Assembly (NCBI GenBank): GCA_035578905.1
Contig: JAQJVL010002522.1
Coordinates: 30,216-94,215 of the forward strand
Reading direction: 5' to 3'
DNA: 64,000 bases
Source: Stictocephala bisonia
Taxonomy: Eukaryota; Arthropoda; Insecta; Hemiptera; Membracidae
The notes beneath the pieces were generated by a model. It worked only from the letters and a program-made list of their open reading frames with translations. It was not told the origin of the DNA and did no database searches. The translations under genes were made by a program, and so were the position numbers. Below are positions 1 to 12,919 of this stretch, one piece after another. Numbering within the stretch: position 1 is the first letter of the stretch; every line of letters begins with the position of its first letter.

Positions 1-2389
1 AGCTCCAACTTACAAAGTATTGTCGAGCTATATTGAAAAAATGTCCAATTTAAAGAGTTGGATCTTCTTGTTAAAAGCCTATACTTTCTGAAACCGAATA
101 AAAATGTAATAAGAAAAATAAAATGTATAATAAAAACAAAATATATATGCTACCCCACAGCTTTTGCTTTGCTACGGGGGATTTTTTAACAATTATTTAC
201 CCTTTTCTCCGTGATTCTCTCTAAACCGTTCTCCTAAATAACAAGAGTTCGAGAGTTTAGAAATAGGGGTTTACTTTAAGTCTACATTACTTTGAGGGAT
301 TAAAATAAGTGCAATCATGTTAGAGTTAGTAGAAATTACCTTAAATATTTCACAATTAAAACCAAATTGGCCAAGCTTTTGTGTTATGTTTTTATATATT
401 TTTTTTTTTTTTTTTTTATTACCTATTTGAAATAAATTATTACTTAAAATTAAATGTCAATGTTACTCTTATGGAAAAAAGGAAAGGTTTACGATCTGTA
501 TTTACCCCATTGGAATGGAATTTAGATAAATCCTTGTAAGTGGGTCTTTATGATACAAAAGATAATTTTCCTAAAAATTTTATCAAAAGTCTCTTCAGTG
601 GATCTGGATATTTCGTGGTGAGATATTTTATCTTTTTTGTATTTTATATACGAGAGAACATAAAGAACTATTCAATAACTCCCTTTTAGTTTTTTATACA
701 AAACACTACATAAAAAAGCATAAATTTAAAATAGTAATGTTACGTAGGTACGTTAAGGCAGTACACAATAGAAGGCAGCTGGAAGGGGATAAGGGGTCTC
801 TAAGGGTCACATTCCCGGCTGTTAGGTCTTGTAAAAGGTCCCCAAGGGTCAAACCCTCGGAAGTTAGCTCATGTAAAAGGTCTCAGTTGTCTCAATTCTA
901 ATAAAAATACTAATCTAGGGACACTAACTGTATAATAAGATGCTATTATAATGGGCTGTAATCAAAATTATATTTTTAAAGGGTTTACAATATTATAGTG
1001 TGGAATTTTGAAACATAATACGAGTTTGGCAATCACATATTTGTATTGTTTTGATTATTGTTTTTTATTATTTTTAAAATAATTTATTGGCATGGATAAA
1101 AAAGTTATGAAATTGTTTTAATCGTGATTTAGAATGGTTATATAAAAATCTACTGAATGTTTAGTACTGCATTCTATTGAATGGTGTTGGTAGAGCACCG
1201 TTTTAAAACGTTTTAAAAGTTGGGTTTTAATAGGTTTTTTAAGAGATCAAGTTTAAAAGATTGTCTTAAAAATACCTCTCCAAGGTATAAAAAGGTACTT
1301 TTGTATATATGCTGAGTATACTGCTTTATTTAATTTTTATTTCGAAACAAACTTACAAGCTAAAAATTAAGAAGTCCTGTATATTTTTATTCTGAAATTC
1401 TATTTTGGCCCCTCTTTTGTTATATTCTGAAATGTCACTCGTAAATACGTATATGATTAAATGTTGACTTTACATCAACTGTTCAGGAAATGTTTAATGA
1501 AAATAATCCGTCTGCAGAGGCTGTTGGAGACTGTCGGCCATGTTGGTTTTAGTCCCATAAAAACATTGTTATTTTTGAAACGGACATACGATCACGCGTA
1601 TCCAAACCAAAATTTTATTTTTGAACAAATGTTTTCCAAGCAAATTGCATTTTATCAAGAATTAAATTGCACTTTGGAATTGTTTTGCGAATTTTTTATT
1701 AGTTTTAAAGAAAAATATGTGAAACATATTTAGTTTTGAAGTTTTTTTACCTATTTTTCAAAACTAGGCGTATACATTCAAAATATCACAAGTAAACCCA
1801 ATGTGCAATATGATAACGTTTGAAATGATATTTCATACACAACTTTTGGTAATTAAATAAAAAAAAATATGGTTTTGCAAATAAGATTGTTCTTATGGCA
1901 TTTGAACTAACATGGCCGACTGGGTCTGCAGACTCTTAAGAAAAATTAATATGGAAATAAGTAACATCTAAAGATCAAGAATTTTTATTTTCATGTAATC
2001 AATCTAAATTTTTATCATTTCTCAATTCAACTTTGACGTTTGAAAAATATAAGCTGTCGTCAACAGAAACAGTCTATTTCAAGTCCGAATTGTACTAAAG
2101 TTGTGTTAAAAGTTTAGATTGAGCAATTCGATTGAAGGCTTTTTTTTAAGTTGATAAATATTAGCATTGATGTCTAGCATTTAAAATTTCTTCATTAATA
2201 TATCCCTGCAGATAAGAAACTGTGCATCACAGGTGCTCTGGATTTGGTGGAACTCACTTTACTCAGAATCATTTTATCTATATCACCGAAAATATGTTAA
2301 GCTTATTAAATGCCATTAATTATAATGATCCTTAAATTAAGTTTTGGACAAAAGTTCGTTATTTTTTTCTAAAACCATCTGGTTAAATT
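1..2389. other. AT-rich intergenic DNA, no gene recognised
   Basis: No feature is supportable beyond a poly(T) run near 400 and two imperfect copies of a roughly 55-bp segment at about 795-895 (AAGGGTC and AAAGGTC words recur). A 90-codon ORF with an ATG at 1461 runs to 1733 and looks mildly protein-like, but I recognise no family or motif and there is an in-frame stop just upstream. It may be chance or a decayed fragment. Confidence 0.5.
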
Positions 2390-2731
2390 CATATTCAGCT
2401 ATCAGAATCAATAGCTGTATATTTTATTACTACCCACTGCGCCTAATCATACGAGTAGTGGCTCTCGCTTGTTATTCTGTGGTGAATTTATAGCAGTCTC
2501 CTAATTTTCAGACGCCTCGGGAGAGATCCTGTATGAATGTTATTGCTGTAGAAGAGTGTTTGTAGTGAATGAATGAACTCCCCCACTAAGCTTTGCTGAA
2601 ATTGTTATTATAGTAATTTTATCCCATCACTTAATGTATCATTAGTTGTATGATAAAATTACTAATAATATGACTTTTGCTATACAATATGTACATATTG
2701 TCAAAAAGCAATAAAAACTATTTCATTTCAT
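2390..2731 (+). mobile_element. probable 3' end of a retroelement (LINE/SINE-like tail)
   Basis: A block that is less AT-rich than its surroundings (TGCGCC, CTCGGGAGAG words) ends in a short AATAAA-like stretch followed by ATTTCATTTCATT, a tail type common in insect non-LTR elements and SINEs. There is no reverse transcriptase ORF, so only the 3' end would be present. The family cannot be named from sequence alone. Confidence 0.3.
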
Positions 2732-3015
2732 TACAAACAAGTATCTGGAAAACTCATGAGAATAGTTTATTAAAATTGCCTGAATCCTACAACTTGAAAA
2801 GCTTGGCATAAATCAACCAATTAGAGCTAGAACTGTGTTCTAATCTATTTCCAAAAATTCCTCTGCTGTATTCTGGTAATATTTTTCCTCAGTATGACAA
2901 ATACTGATAGTGTGTCATACAAAATTTATTACTTTCAAAATATAAAGATTTTTAAAACAATTACTTAAATTTTAGAACTTAGGCTTAAGTGGCCGTTGTC
3001 ATAGCTAGAATCTAC

Positions 3016-3177
3016 ATTTTCCGGAGACAACCACGTCAAGGTACTATCTACAATATTTACAAGATAAGCAGACCTCAGAGAAACCACTGAGGATGCCACA
3101 TCACAGTATGGTCGAAACGTCTGGTTATCTTGTAAATATTGTAGATAGTACCTTGACGCGGTTGTCACCAGAAAATG
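3016..3177 (+). repeat. 162-bp foldback element with a hammerhead-like apex (family 1)
   Basis: Inverted arms at 3016-3067 and 3125-3177 pair almost throughout (CAAGGTACTATCTACAATAT and its complement). The bases between the arms contain the hammerhead-like motif listed separately. Related sequence lies at 44.2 kb (minus) and, diverged, at 58.9-59.0 kb (plus). The inverted arms continue the ribozyme's stem I, so motif and arms look like one folding unit. Confidence 0.7.
3083..3125 (+). ncRNA. hammerhead-like ribozyme motif with diminished stem III, family 1
   Basis: Order along the strand: ACCA (stem I), CTGAGGA (matches the CUGANGA core), an imperfect hairpin GCCA...TGGT (stem II), GAA, ACGT (one or two A-U/C-G pairs in place of stem III), C at the cleavage position, TGGT (stem I partner). 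Stem I is a perfect 4 bp and is prolonged by the foldback arms. One extra base follows the first core box. Hammerhead variants with diminished stem III are known from Penelope-like retroelements. Activity is inferred. Confidence 0.55.
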
Positions 3178-3179
3178 AA

Positions 3180-4020
3180 AATTCTTCTAGCAATTACTTA
3201 AATTTATTTTTTCTGTACTAAAATGTTCTTTTGTTAACAATTTCTTTTGTGTTGTTTTACTTATATATTATTCATACAACAACACTGTTTTAGCAAACAA
3301 ATGTCTGTATTTAGTATACTGCGCATAACTCTACGAACCCTTTTTTGGCGAAATCTATAAATAGTCGAGGGATAAAGTTGCACTGTATCCCCCTTGTATA
3401 GTTTTTTTTTTATTTTTTTTTTTATTTTATTTATTTTTTTTTTTTTATAGACTACTAATAAATAATTTTTTCGTTGTTTATTTTGTATTCTGTTGTGTTA
3501 TTTATTATTTGTTAACTTATACTGTTACCATCTTTGTTCATATTTGAGATTCTATATTATTACTGTCGTTATTATTATTCAATTTTTACTAATCAATTTC
3601 CTTTGTGCCTATGTTAATGGGTTATTGAGTGCTTTTAAGTCAATAATTTTTCCCATAAAAGATGAATCGATGTAACTAAACAAACTTAACACAACTGTAG
3701 TGAAATGAGATCACGTAGAGATTGTTGGTGGTGGTAGCAGTGATTGTAAGGGTGGTGTATTGGTGATCAATAATCTCCATTTGGAATACAGTCCCCACCA
3801 TCCTGTCCATATCTCAGAAACCATTTCTATACAGACATGTGTCCAATATTTTTCTTGTACTTGAAGTGGTAAGAATCCATATTTCTTTGTGTAAAATAAA
3901 TTATGTATCTTTTTTAATAGTCTATATATGTGAGATGTTTTTATACTATGCAATGACAAATTAGATCTCTATCCACTCTCCATAAATATAGGCTGTGTCA
4001 TGTAGGAACCAACCGGACCC
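3180..4020. other. intergenic, poly(T)-rich; nothing recognised
   Basis: AT-rich sequence with long T runs at about 3400-3450. The short ORFs here have no recognisable content. Confidence 0.5.
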
Positions 4021-4030
4021 TATGATGCCT

Positions 4031-4115
4031 CGTATGAAATGAAATGAAAATTGTCTTTATTAGGCGGAGCTAGGACTATTAAGTCCTCTCTTCCACTCAA
4101 CCTTATTTCCAAAAA
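4031..4115. mobile_element. possible retroelement end fragment
   Basis: GAAATGAAATGAAAATTG is followed by a GC-richer block containing GGCGGAGCTAGGACT and AGTCCTCTCTTCCACTCAA. This looks like the simple tail and terminal part of an inverted non-LTR element or SINE. No coding part is visible, and the identification rests only on composition and the ATTTC-type tail on the complementary strand. Confidence 0.3.
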
Positions 4116-5160
4116 TATGTTGTTTTTTTCAACTATACAGTAAATTTTACAGTTTCTTAAATATCTACTTGTATATTCTTAAACAAAAACAATAACTTAT
4201 ATCTAACATTTTATTGATAAAAATAGCAAAAGAATATTACTGTTATTAAAATAATAAAGTCATAAATCAATATTCAGTATGATGGATATGAGATGGATAA
4301 TAACGGATATGGATGAAGGTAGGAAGATTTTTCACCAATCACTATCCGATAATGAGATAACGTTTTAATCTTTACACTGACAATTTTTTATGGTGATTAC
4401 CAGGAATTTTTATATTTCACCTAAGAGCAATATATGAAAGGTTTACAAGTTACCTATATTAAATGTATCTGTAATAACGTTAAAATCTTTCTTAATTGAT
4501 AAGCTTTACTAACCTAATATTTTTTACAAAATAGTTAACGTAGTTTTACAATCTTTTTTATTTATATGAAAATATATACGTAAACCACATGTGTTTACCT
4601 TCTACACTGTTACTAAAAAATATTTACTATTATTTAGTCTGATCTTGACAATAATGGCAAAGTATTAATAGATTTACTTACATTAACTAAGTATATGACA
4701 GTAATAAGAGTTTTGTTTGAAAAAAATCAAGTTGAATAAGATTCTAAAGTACCTTAAATTGAGAATCAATCACATTTAAAACGGTCTGGATAAGGAATTT
4801 TAATTTAAAAGTCATAATAAATTAATCATAATATAGTTTTTAGTAAAATTGAGTCTTATTGTTATTTTATAGCTTTATAATTTGTAATTTTATTGAAAAT
4901 TTTGACCAAGTGAACTCACAGAAGAGTCTATATAAATGATTTTCAATAACATTGAATATATGAAAAAACAACATGTAGCTAAAACATGACAATAGTTTTT
5001 TATTATTATTATTAATAACCAACCAGAAATAATTGGTTATTTAATATGTAATCATAATATTAATTGATAAGTGCCTAGTAAATCAAAACGTAATTCCATG
5101 TACTGTAAAAAAGTATCCATTCGAAGTTTTTTCAAATTTTTAAAAGTTATATATGTCTTA
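4116..5160. other. AT-rich intergenic, nothing recognised
   Basis: No ORF, RNA gene or clear repeat structure is visible. Confidence 0.5.
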
Positions 5161-5640
5161 CTTTGTGAGGGAATATTGTGGCTAAGTCGCCCTCTCTACA
5201 CTTAAAATGTACATCAATGGCAAAAAGGTGACTTCCAAACCACAATCAGTGTCGGGGAATGCAGGCTGGATCCAAGAACGGGATAAATCACCGGTCACCC
5301 ATCCAAGGAATAGTCACGCTCGATGTTGCTTGATACCGTTGTGCCAATAATTACACATCTATAAGAAGCGAAAAGAGTTGGGTATAGCCATATTTCCTGC
5401 AGCAGACGAAACGATCTTAGCGCGGTGCCGATACACAGCACCGGTTAAGAAATACCGTTACGTTCCCATCTCCCAATCCGATTCTCTGTCCACCGTTTCC
5501 TTTCTCTCTCATTATGTGGACATTTGTAATCTTTCCTTTCCCTCTAATCGGCTGCGCAGCCCGTCTTTTATTCTCTGTCTCACTCTAGGCTGCCGCGCAA
5601 CAAGCTCAACCTGGTGATGGCCGCTCTAAGATAGCAAAAT
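5161..5640. other. GC-richer block with a 5S/SINE-like segment
   Basis: At 5253-5340 the sequence GGTCACCCATCCAAGG followed by CACGCTCGATGTTGCTTGA resembles the 3' half of 5S rRNA-derived repeats read in reverse. The following 250 bp (5380-5630) is unusually GC-rich with pyrimidine tracts. It could be a 5S-derived SINE or part of a retroelement. The short ORF at 5378-5617 has no recognisable motif and is not called as a gene. Confidence 0.25.
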
Positions 5641-7330
5641 TTTAAAAAAGTTACCAAACATTTTCAGATTGGCTTTTTGTTACTTACAGATGTGTTTTAT
5701 TGATCATAGCTTGCAATAACATCTGAACCTTATGGTCAAGGCCATTGGCTATAACCCATATTTATGTTTTTGAGGGTCACCTTTTTTTTGGGGTGGCAGT
5801 AACTTTATCTTTTGCTGTTGGACATTATCTAATTAGACACTTATAAACAATACTAAAATTAATAGATTCATTTTACTCGATGAAATCATTTGAGTATTAT
5901 TCGGTATATCAATTTAATGATGTCTACGATTTCCACATTTTGAATGTAGAGTTTAGACGTATTGTGGGTACGACCCACCTACTCAACCATATAAGTAATG
6001 TGGTAATGACTTCCCCACTCACCCATACTCGCACGTTGACCTAACCTAGGAATGGATTATTTCTTGCCTACACAGCATTCAATCATCAGAACTCGTTTCT
6101 TATAAATTGAAAATAAATTGTTGAGTTATATTTTGTATGAACAATTTATAATTACTACATTTACATTGTGATTATAATAAATTGCAATTTTGCTTAGTTT
6201 TTTTTTTCTCCATGAGCCATTCATTTCTTGGTTACAAATCTTTTGCAGTTTATCAATTAGATAAGTGTAACTTGCTTAGCATGATCTGTACATTTATTTT
6301 ATATGTTGTTATTTGTGATCAACTTACTATTATTTGAATATATTATGTATATATTTATAATAAACACAAATAAACTTAAAACTATACTGCGCCCATGTTT
6401 TTTTATTGATTACTCTTTTATCCTTCCATATTATGATTGATAAACCATAACTGACTATAGTTGTTTCTTCAAATGTTATATATAAACAAACTAAATCAAT
6501 AAAAACTTTTAAATATCATTTTTGAAGCTATTCTTAAGGGAAACTATAGTTTAAATGCATGAAAGGAATTCAGAAATAATAGTTTATTTTTATTTTAACG
6601 CTTGTTTTTGTTTTTAATTTTTCTTTAGTGTTAAGTCGAATTGTACATTTCGATTTTAAATTTGTCATTATGTTTTTTTGTTTTTTTTTTTTTTTTACAA
6701 AAGGACTTTATAGAAAGTAAAACTTGGTCAGAAATTGTTGAATGAATTAATAAACACACAAAAAAGCCTTTAGAAAAAATATTAAACCTGTTGTTAATTT
6801 CTATTACATCACGCCATTATTTAAATTCCATGAAAGTAAAAGTATTCTACCTAATTTTTTATTCACAACACTAACACACTAAAATATTTCAATTTTATGT
6901 ACAACAGCAGGCCAAAAATTCAAACAGAAAATGTAAAATTTAGTATTTTGTCGCCATAAATTTGTAAAATAATAATGGCAAGGTATGAAATTCTGCTCGC
7001 TTTGAGGTATAAGGCATCCGGGTTATTGGAAAATGTGAGATATGAGGCGTTCTGTTCAATGGTCGGTCGTACCAGGATATATAACGGGGAATTCTTGACC
7101 AAGCAAGAGTTGGGTGTTTTTCGATAGTTTGTAAAAACATACAATTAAATCGATTTGGTATTTGCAAGAAATTAAACATACATTGTGTCGAATAAAATTA
7201 TAAGGGGGAACATATTAAAACAAAACAGCTATTGGACTACTTAATTCTAAATTTGTTTTATCTACGCTAGTGGCTTTTTTTAATTATCGTATTCCAAAGT
7301 TGCTGAGGGACAACGGTTCAAGCCCTTATA
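5641..7330. other. AT-rich intergenic, nothing recognised
   Basis: Contains scattered poly(T) and AATAAA-type tails (for example around 6350-6370), possibly old retroelement ends. The overlapping minus-strand ORFs at 6920-7179 have no recognisable motif. Confidence 0.45.
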
Positions 7331-7334
7331 GCAA

Positions 7335-7408
7335 ATAATTTCGAGATTGGAACCCGTGACTTATCTAGTAAATCAGTATAAGTACTAACCACTAGACAAG
7401 CACAGGAC
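7335..7408 (-). repeat. tRNA-like SINE head
   Basis: Read on the minus strand, CTAGTGGTTAGTACT fits a Pol III A box and GGGTTCCAATCTC fits a B box at tRNA-like spacing. Acceptor-stem pairing is not evident, so this is a tRNA-derived SINE fragment and not a tRNA gene. Confidence 0.4.
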
Positions 7409-7409
7409 T

Positions 7410-8705
7410 TGTATGTTTAGTTACATAATATTTATGTTTTAATTGATTAAATGTAGGTTAACCACTTAGCTTTTAACAATGAAAAATGCTTAAAACTTAT
7501 AATAACCTTGATGCTTATCTTTCATACTCAAACTCAATATTTACTTATCATTTTGTTGCATATAATATTCGGCTTGACATAAATGTCGGCAATAAAACTC
7601 AATTGATCAACTATTTTTAGAGATAGGTGTTTATTAAAGTAAAGATTTTAATGTAAGAAGCTTCTATATTTTTAAGTATTATAAGTTATAAGTCAAGTGT
7701 TAATGTGATTAAAACATTCTATCATTAAACTACATACCATACAGTCATATGGCACATTAATGTAAACAATAACATTAGAGAGAAATAATATTCAGGATTT
7801 TTTCATAAACAATTGTCCACGATTTTGTTTTTTGTCGATATAAACATTTGTTTTATTTTGCAATAATAGTATGATAATAATTTAATATAATTCTTTATCC
7901 TAGCAGTCGTAATAATTATGTATGATGATTTTTTAACAATTAAAATCAAGTTCGTAAATAAAGAACTCTAAATGTATAATTTTGTATGCTTACGTTGTAT
8001 AAAGTTAATTGGGTAGACATTTTTGTACTATATTGTCAAAACATTTTAAAATTGTAAAACTAAAACCTTTACATAATTAAATATACTTATTATTACAACA
8101 CTTTCTGAATTAATGAAATTAATTGAAAAATTATAACCACGTGAGGTTCAATGAATATTGAAAACTTAGTTAGCAGAAAAACTGGCCTTCTCTTTTTTTA
8201 TATTAAGTACCATAATACTACCAGCCAACTATGTAAACTACTTTAAAAACTAACTAAAAGCGAGTTATTTTAATTAATTTGTAACAATATCAAATGATTT
8301 AGCTTTGTTTCTTTCTTCATCCTGAATCAAGGCAGTCTTGAAAATTTGAATTAAAAATAACTTATTGATTTTTTGTTTTCATTTAAATCAGAGACACAGT
8401 AAATATATATGCTGATTTTAGGATAGCCTCTATTTTAAAAATATTTAACAGTACAGAAAAATTTTTAGTTTTAAAATTTCGTCTAATCTTATGTTTGTAT
8501 TTTCTATCTTTTTCCTTTACCTAAACTTAGCAGAATGAAAACTTATCTGACGTTATACAAAAAATAATAATTCACAAAAAGATAGCTTTTTACATTTTTA
8601 TCTTAATGAATCGCGTAGCAAAAATAAAACAAAACAAATTGTTGAATATAATGTTCAAATAGATAACTAATAGTAAATAAAAGTCAGATGTATATAGAGT
8701 ATGTT
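7410..8705. other. AT-rich intergenic, nothing recognised
   Basis: No ORF or repeat structure can be supported. Confidence 0.5.
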
Positions 8706-8714
8706 ATAAGCAAC

Positions 8715-8960
8715 GATAAACCTACCTTAAAGTTTGACCAACAATTCATAAACTACACCAAACACATCACAACCAATCACTCACGAACAATCAACCAAAA
8801 AAACGCACACAAGACGGAGGCGTGTGTACGATGATGTGGTAGCGTGTACGGCAGGGTGCGTCACGAGTACCGGCACAGCGTGTACTGACACTGTGCCACC
8901 CCTCGCAGCCACCCCCTAACAACTACTGGCCTACCGTGAAAGAAAGAGTCACTGCAGGAG
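8715..8960 (-). promoter_or_regulatory. possible promoter/first exon (GC-rich island with a donor-like site)
   Basis: A sharp GC-rich island (about 8806-8955, rich in CGTGTAC and CACTGTG words) stands in AT-rich DNA. On the minus strand it is followed at about 8725-8731 by TTAAGGTAGGT, a good 5' splice-donor match. This would suit the first noncoding exon of a host gene lying to the left. No start codon or coding exon is visible. Confidence 0.2.
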
Positions 8961-10215
8961 TTAGTAGGTCATGGTTGATGCTCACACAGTTTTTGTTTAC
9001 TGCCATAGAAAGTTACGTTTTTGTTTCTTTTCCTAGTGAATTTTTTTAATTCCCTTACAGAGTAAGGTTTCATTGTGGCTTGGCTAATTAGTGAGATATA
9101 TACTAATTACGTGCTGAGTTCACTAATGAGTATTCTTCTTTCGTATATTTTGTCTCTTTACACTATCGTTAAAACTGGTATTTATAATGCTACACTGAGA
9201 AATCAGTATAAATATTTAAGGGAAACTCAGAGCCGGTTTCATGACCGTTGTACAGGAGACAGCCTTCCCTAGCACTTAAACTTAAAAAAATACTCAATGG
9301 TGTTAGATAAAAATTATCATTTAAATTTTATTGATTAAAAGTGTTAGTTTTCTTATAAATAATACATTTTTCAGCAAAAGAATTTACAAAGCCCTTGTTC
9401 TATACAATTACCTCAAGTACATGTATTGCTATTTAAAATATGTTTACAATACTATTTTTGTACAGCACTAAATTTAATATATTTATCTTATTAGTAAATT
9501 AACTTTTATTACTTAAAAGTATACACGCGATAATTCACATGGGCCTGTATACTTTTTTGAAATGTGCATACAATGTATAAATTCAAAAATACAATGAATC
9601 TATTACTGATGTTAAAACGTAGCAAAATTTAAGATTCAGGAAATCTTTCAATTTATATTTCCATACAAACTCTATCTATTTTCAGTTGTGAACAATTCAT
9701 AATTTACTCTAAGTAAAAACAATTGTTAAATTAGTAAATATTTACAATACTATCACTCCTTTGTGAAATCATATGGGTGATTTTAATTTAAATGTCCACC
9801 TAGTGAAGAAGACATTCAAAGGACTGTTTGTTATGTGATACAGGCACATTATATCGAAAAGGTAGTTTTTGCATGTGAAACATTCGTTAAGTAAGGTATT
9901 TATATTATTAATATGTTATAATATTTCCACTTTTAAATTCTGTCATATCGATAACATTTCATTCAATAGTTTCATATTCTTTTAATTCATAAGTTATTAT
10001 AAAGATAATATTTACCATTGAAGAATTAACTATATCAATCGGACCTCCGAAAAGTGAATAATTAATTCTTTCACATATTTAAAACTGGACATTTGTTGAC
10101 GTATAGTATTTCTTCATTGACTATAGGAAGAAGTAGATTTCCCGAACCAATAGATTTTCTGAAGACGCGCTCACGTGCTACTATCTGACTGTGTTTTGTC
10201 TCAATAGTCACTGTG
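8961..10215. other. AT-rich intergenic, nothing recognised
   Basis: The 65-codon ORF at 9075-9272 starts at a non-ATG codon and has no recognisable motif. Confidence 0.5.
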
Positions 10216-10221
10216 TTTGCT

Positions 10222-10356
<135 letters not shown>

Positions 10357-11394
10357 AGACTGCTGGCGCTACCTGTGAAACACCTACCAGAACTAAATTC
10401 TCCGAAGAGAAAATCCGTCTTCACAGGTCTAGTAAGAATGGGAAGACTTCTTGTTTCTGTATAAATTTATTTTAGTACATATCGTAATGTAAAATGATTA
10501 GAAATATTTCAAACAATAATTAAGTAACTTTTATTATATTTTCTATATTACTTGTTAATACAACTTAGATTTATATTTAAATCAGCATTTTCAATTATAT
10601 GTTTCCCAACATTACGTTTACTAGGTGAAACCTCTGCACGCTTCGCGTACCAACCACGTTACTCGCTGTGCTCGTTACACCTCGATATTCGGCCTCGGCC
10701 TATACATTTTGATCTTCGGGGTGAAAATATTGAAGAATGAGGACCTTCTTGCAAAAAAGTACAGTGACAAATCTGTTGAAACTTCCAACGTTATTAAATT
10801 GGTCAAGAAATAAGTGAGGAGTTTCGTATCAAGATAAACAGCATCATATGATACGTATAAGGATATGAGTTTCTATATTACTTACTAATCCAATGAGAAT
10901 TTGTATTTGAATCATGATTTCCTATCATATGTTTTCTAAAATCATGTTCATATTTATAATATAAATTAGGACAGGCCTTTAGTTTCGATCTCTAATCAAC
11001 ATAAACGCTTGGATATTTTTTTATTTTTCTCCTCCATTACCTCTAAAGTGACAAATAACTTGGACCCTTGATCATAAGTTAAATCAAGTTCAGCCAATTT
11101 GATAAGTACATTGACCTAACTCAGGCATTCCCCGTAATGGATTTGACAACATTGGCTGTGGGTATTGAAAATCACACCCCTATGTACAAGGCAAACCTGT
11201 TGGTTATACATTTTTATCACTCATTGATCCAATTAATTTCTCTGATTTTTATACTTATTTATAGGCATAAAAAAACTTATTTTATGATTATTTATATATA
11301 TTTGAATTAGATAATTTATCTACAGATTAACCTCGGCCTGATATTAGATACTTTATTTTATTTTACCAATACTTTTACCACTATTAGCTAGCGC
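10357..11394. other. intergenic, nothing recognised
   Basis: The short overlapping ORFs at 10552-10813 have no recognisable motif. Confidence 0.45.
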
Positions 11395-11640
11395 TAACAA
11401 TGTCACAGTGCTGTAATCCAACTACTTCGGGACAGAGTGTTGTGGATATTGTAGGCAATAGGCTCTATGCTCAGTCCTCTTAATACAGAAACGGCGTCCG
11501 CTCATGGTTACCATCGAGGTGGACACTACTAGAGAGGTCTGGGGTGTATATGTTGGGTGGTATTCATAGTCAAAATTAAAATGTTGAGTAGGAAACAGAA
11601 CTGAGTTTAAAGCTTGTCAATTAGCTGAACATCAGACCAA
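11395..11640 (+). repeat. fragment of the 6.5 kb repeat family
   Basis: The segment with ATTGTAGGCAATAGGCTCTA and ATGCTCAGTCCTCTT is homologous to 31318-31560, 37910-38150 and 46185-46430 in the same orientation. It is more diverged than those are from each other, so it is an older copy. Confidence 0.7.
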
Positions 11641-12604
11641 TTCTAACATAAAGTAAACCAAATCTCTCTCTTAAAAAGTAAACCACAAATATAAAATTGG
11701 CATGTTTTAAGCCTAATTCCATTTATAAAAGGAGATAATATGCTAGATAAAAGTTTGTATTTATATAATTTGCTTCCGTTATTAGACAATCTTCAGATTT
11801 GTTCACATTGAATCTGAGAGTGAGGTACTATATAAAGATTAGATATTTCCAGCTATCTGTTAAGGTCATTTTTCACCGGATTTTAGTAGATATCCATGTG
11901 GATGATAAACTTGTGATGTAATTATTTTGATTAAATATTTATTAGAAAATAGAACTAAGGAATTTCCAGGGCTCATTGTTACCGGTTATAGATGATCCTG
12001 GCGGCCTGTGACCTTGACTCCTCCCCCCTATTTAATGAAAGCCTTATGCCTTCTACCATTAGGTTCAATATTACTCTCTCTCATCACCTTCATAGATTCT
12101 TACTGTTCATTGACAAATTGAACCCACGCACAGACAATTATGCCCATGTGGGTTCATTCCCATAACTTATAATCATTGTCATTTAAATGTATTATTAGTA
12201 AATAGACAATATATACTGTAATATTCTTTATATTGTTGTCATTATTATTATAACTGTCCTTAAAAGTACGATTTGTATCATATGCATTTTTGTTAATAAA
12301 CTTTATTTTTATTCTGATAAACATACCTAGTACTAAAAGCCAATCTAAATATCAAACAGGCATATGTATATTTGTGTAAAATACTCGTACATTTTATCTA
12401 TATAAACAAAATCAATATATGTCCAACGGTATGTATGCCCTTTATGGATTACTACACTATTCATGTGATCGTCATGAAATTTTTCAAATTTGTTAGGTAT
12501 ACCACTGAGAAAGACTCTGGCATGAGTGTACATAAACAATGCGACAACTAAAGGACCTACAGCTTTATGTGGAATCAGAATCACGTAGAATTCTTGAACA
12601 GATA
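11641..12604. other. intergenic, possibly decayed repeat
   Basis: Weak further resemblance to the 6.5 kb repeat family may continue near 11960. A TTAATAAACTTTATTT tail-like stretch lies at about 12293. No gene is visible. Confidence 0.35.
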
Positions 12605-12747
12605 TACATTCTGTCCTATAGAAATCTTTTAAAAGTACTATTAAGAAAATAATATTTTAAGGAAATGTCTGTAAAAGTGAAGTTGTCAATGTATTAAGGT
12701 GTGTACGACTCATAGTGATAGGATTCACATTGATATGATTTTTCGTA
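12605..12747 (+). repeat. left part of the repeat unit interrupted by the palindromic element
   Basis: Matches 36785-36925 and 43284-43427 (CTGTCCTA, GTGATAGGAT, CACATTGATATGATTTT) and stops exactly where the palindrome begins. The matching right part resumes at 30331. This shows that the element inserted into a pre-existing copy of the tandem unit. Confidence 0.85.
12742..12747. repeat. left 6-bp target-site duplication
   Basis: TTCGTA immediately precedes the element's AGTAGACATAAAGGG terminus. The same six bases follow the other terminus at 30325-30330. A 6-bp duplication is the size known for Polintons/Mavericks. Confidence 0.85.
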
Positions 12748-12775
12748 AGTAGACATAAAGGGACAGTTCTGGGCT

Positions 12776-12847
12776 CACCTTCGGGCATCTTCGGCTCTCG
12801 GATTCAAGATGGCGACCACCTTCGGGCATCTTCGGGTCACGTGACCC
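12776..12847. promoter_or_regulatory. terminal repeat pair with E-box palindrome and YY1-like site
   Basis: CACCTTCGGGCATCTTCGG occurs twice in direct orientation (12776-12794 and 12817-12835). Between them AAGATGGCG (12806-12814) matches the YY1/Pho core, and the second copy runs into GGGTCACGTGACCC (12834-12847), a perfect 14-bp palindrome with a CACGTG E-box. The mirror set lies at the right end of the element. Position near the terminus suggests a promoter or a replication/integration site. No function is shown. Confidence 0.45.
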
Positions 12848-12919
12848 AGTCCTACCAACCCCCGTGGGAAAATTCCCTCCCTAAATTTCCCTCAAATTCC
12901 TAAATTTCCCTCCAAATTC

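Noticed and set aside
1461..1733. 90-codon ORF with a slightly protein-like sequence
   Set aside because: No recognisable family, no splice or promoter context; mentioned in the intergenic entry only.
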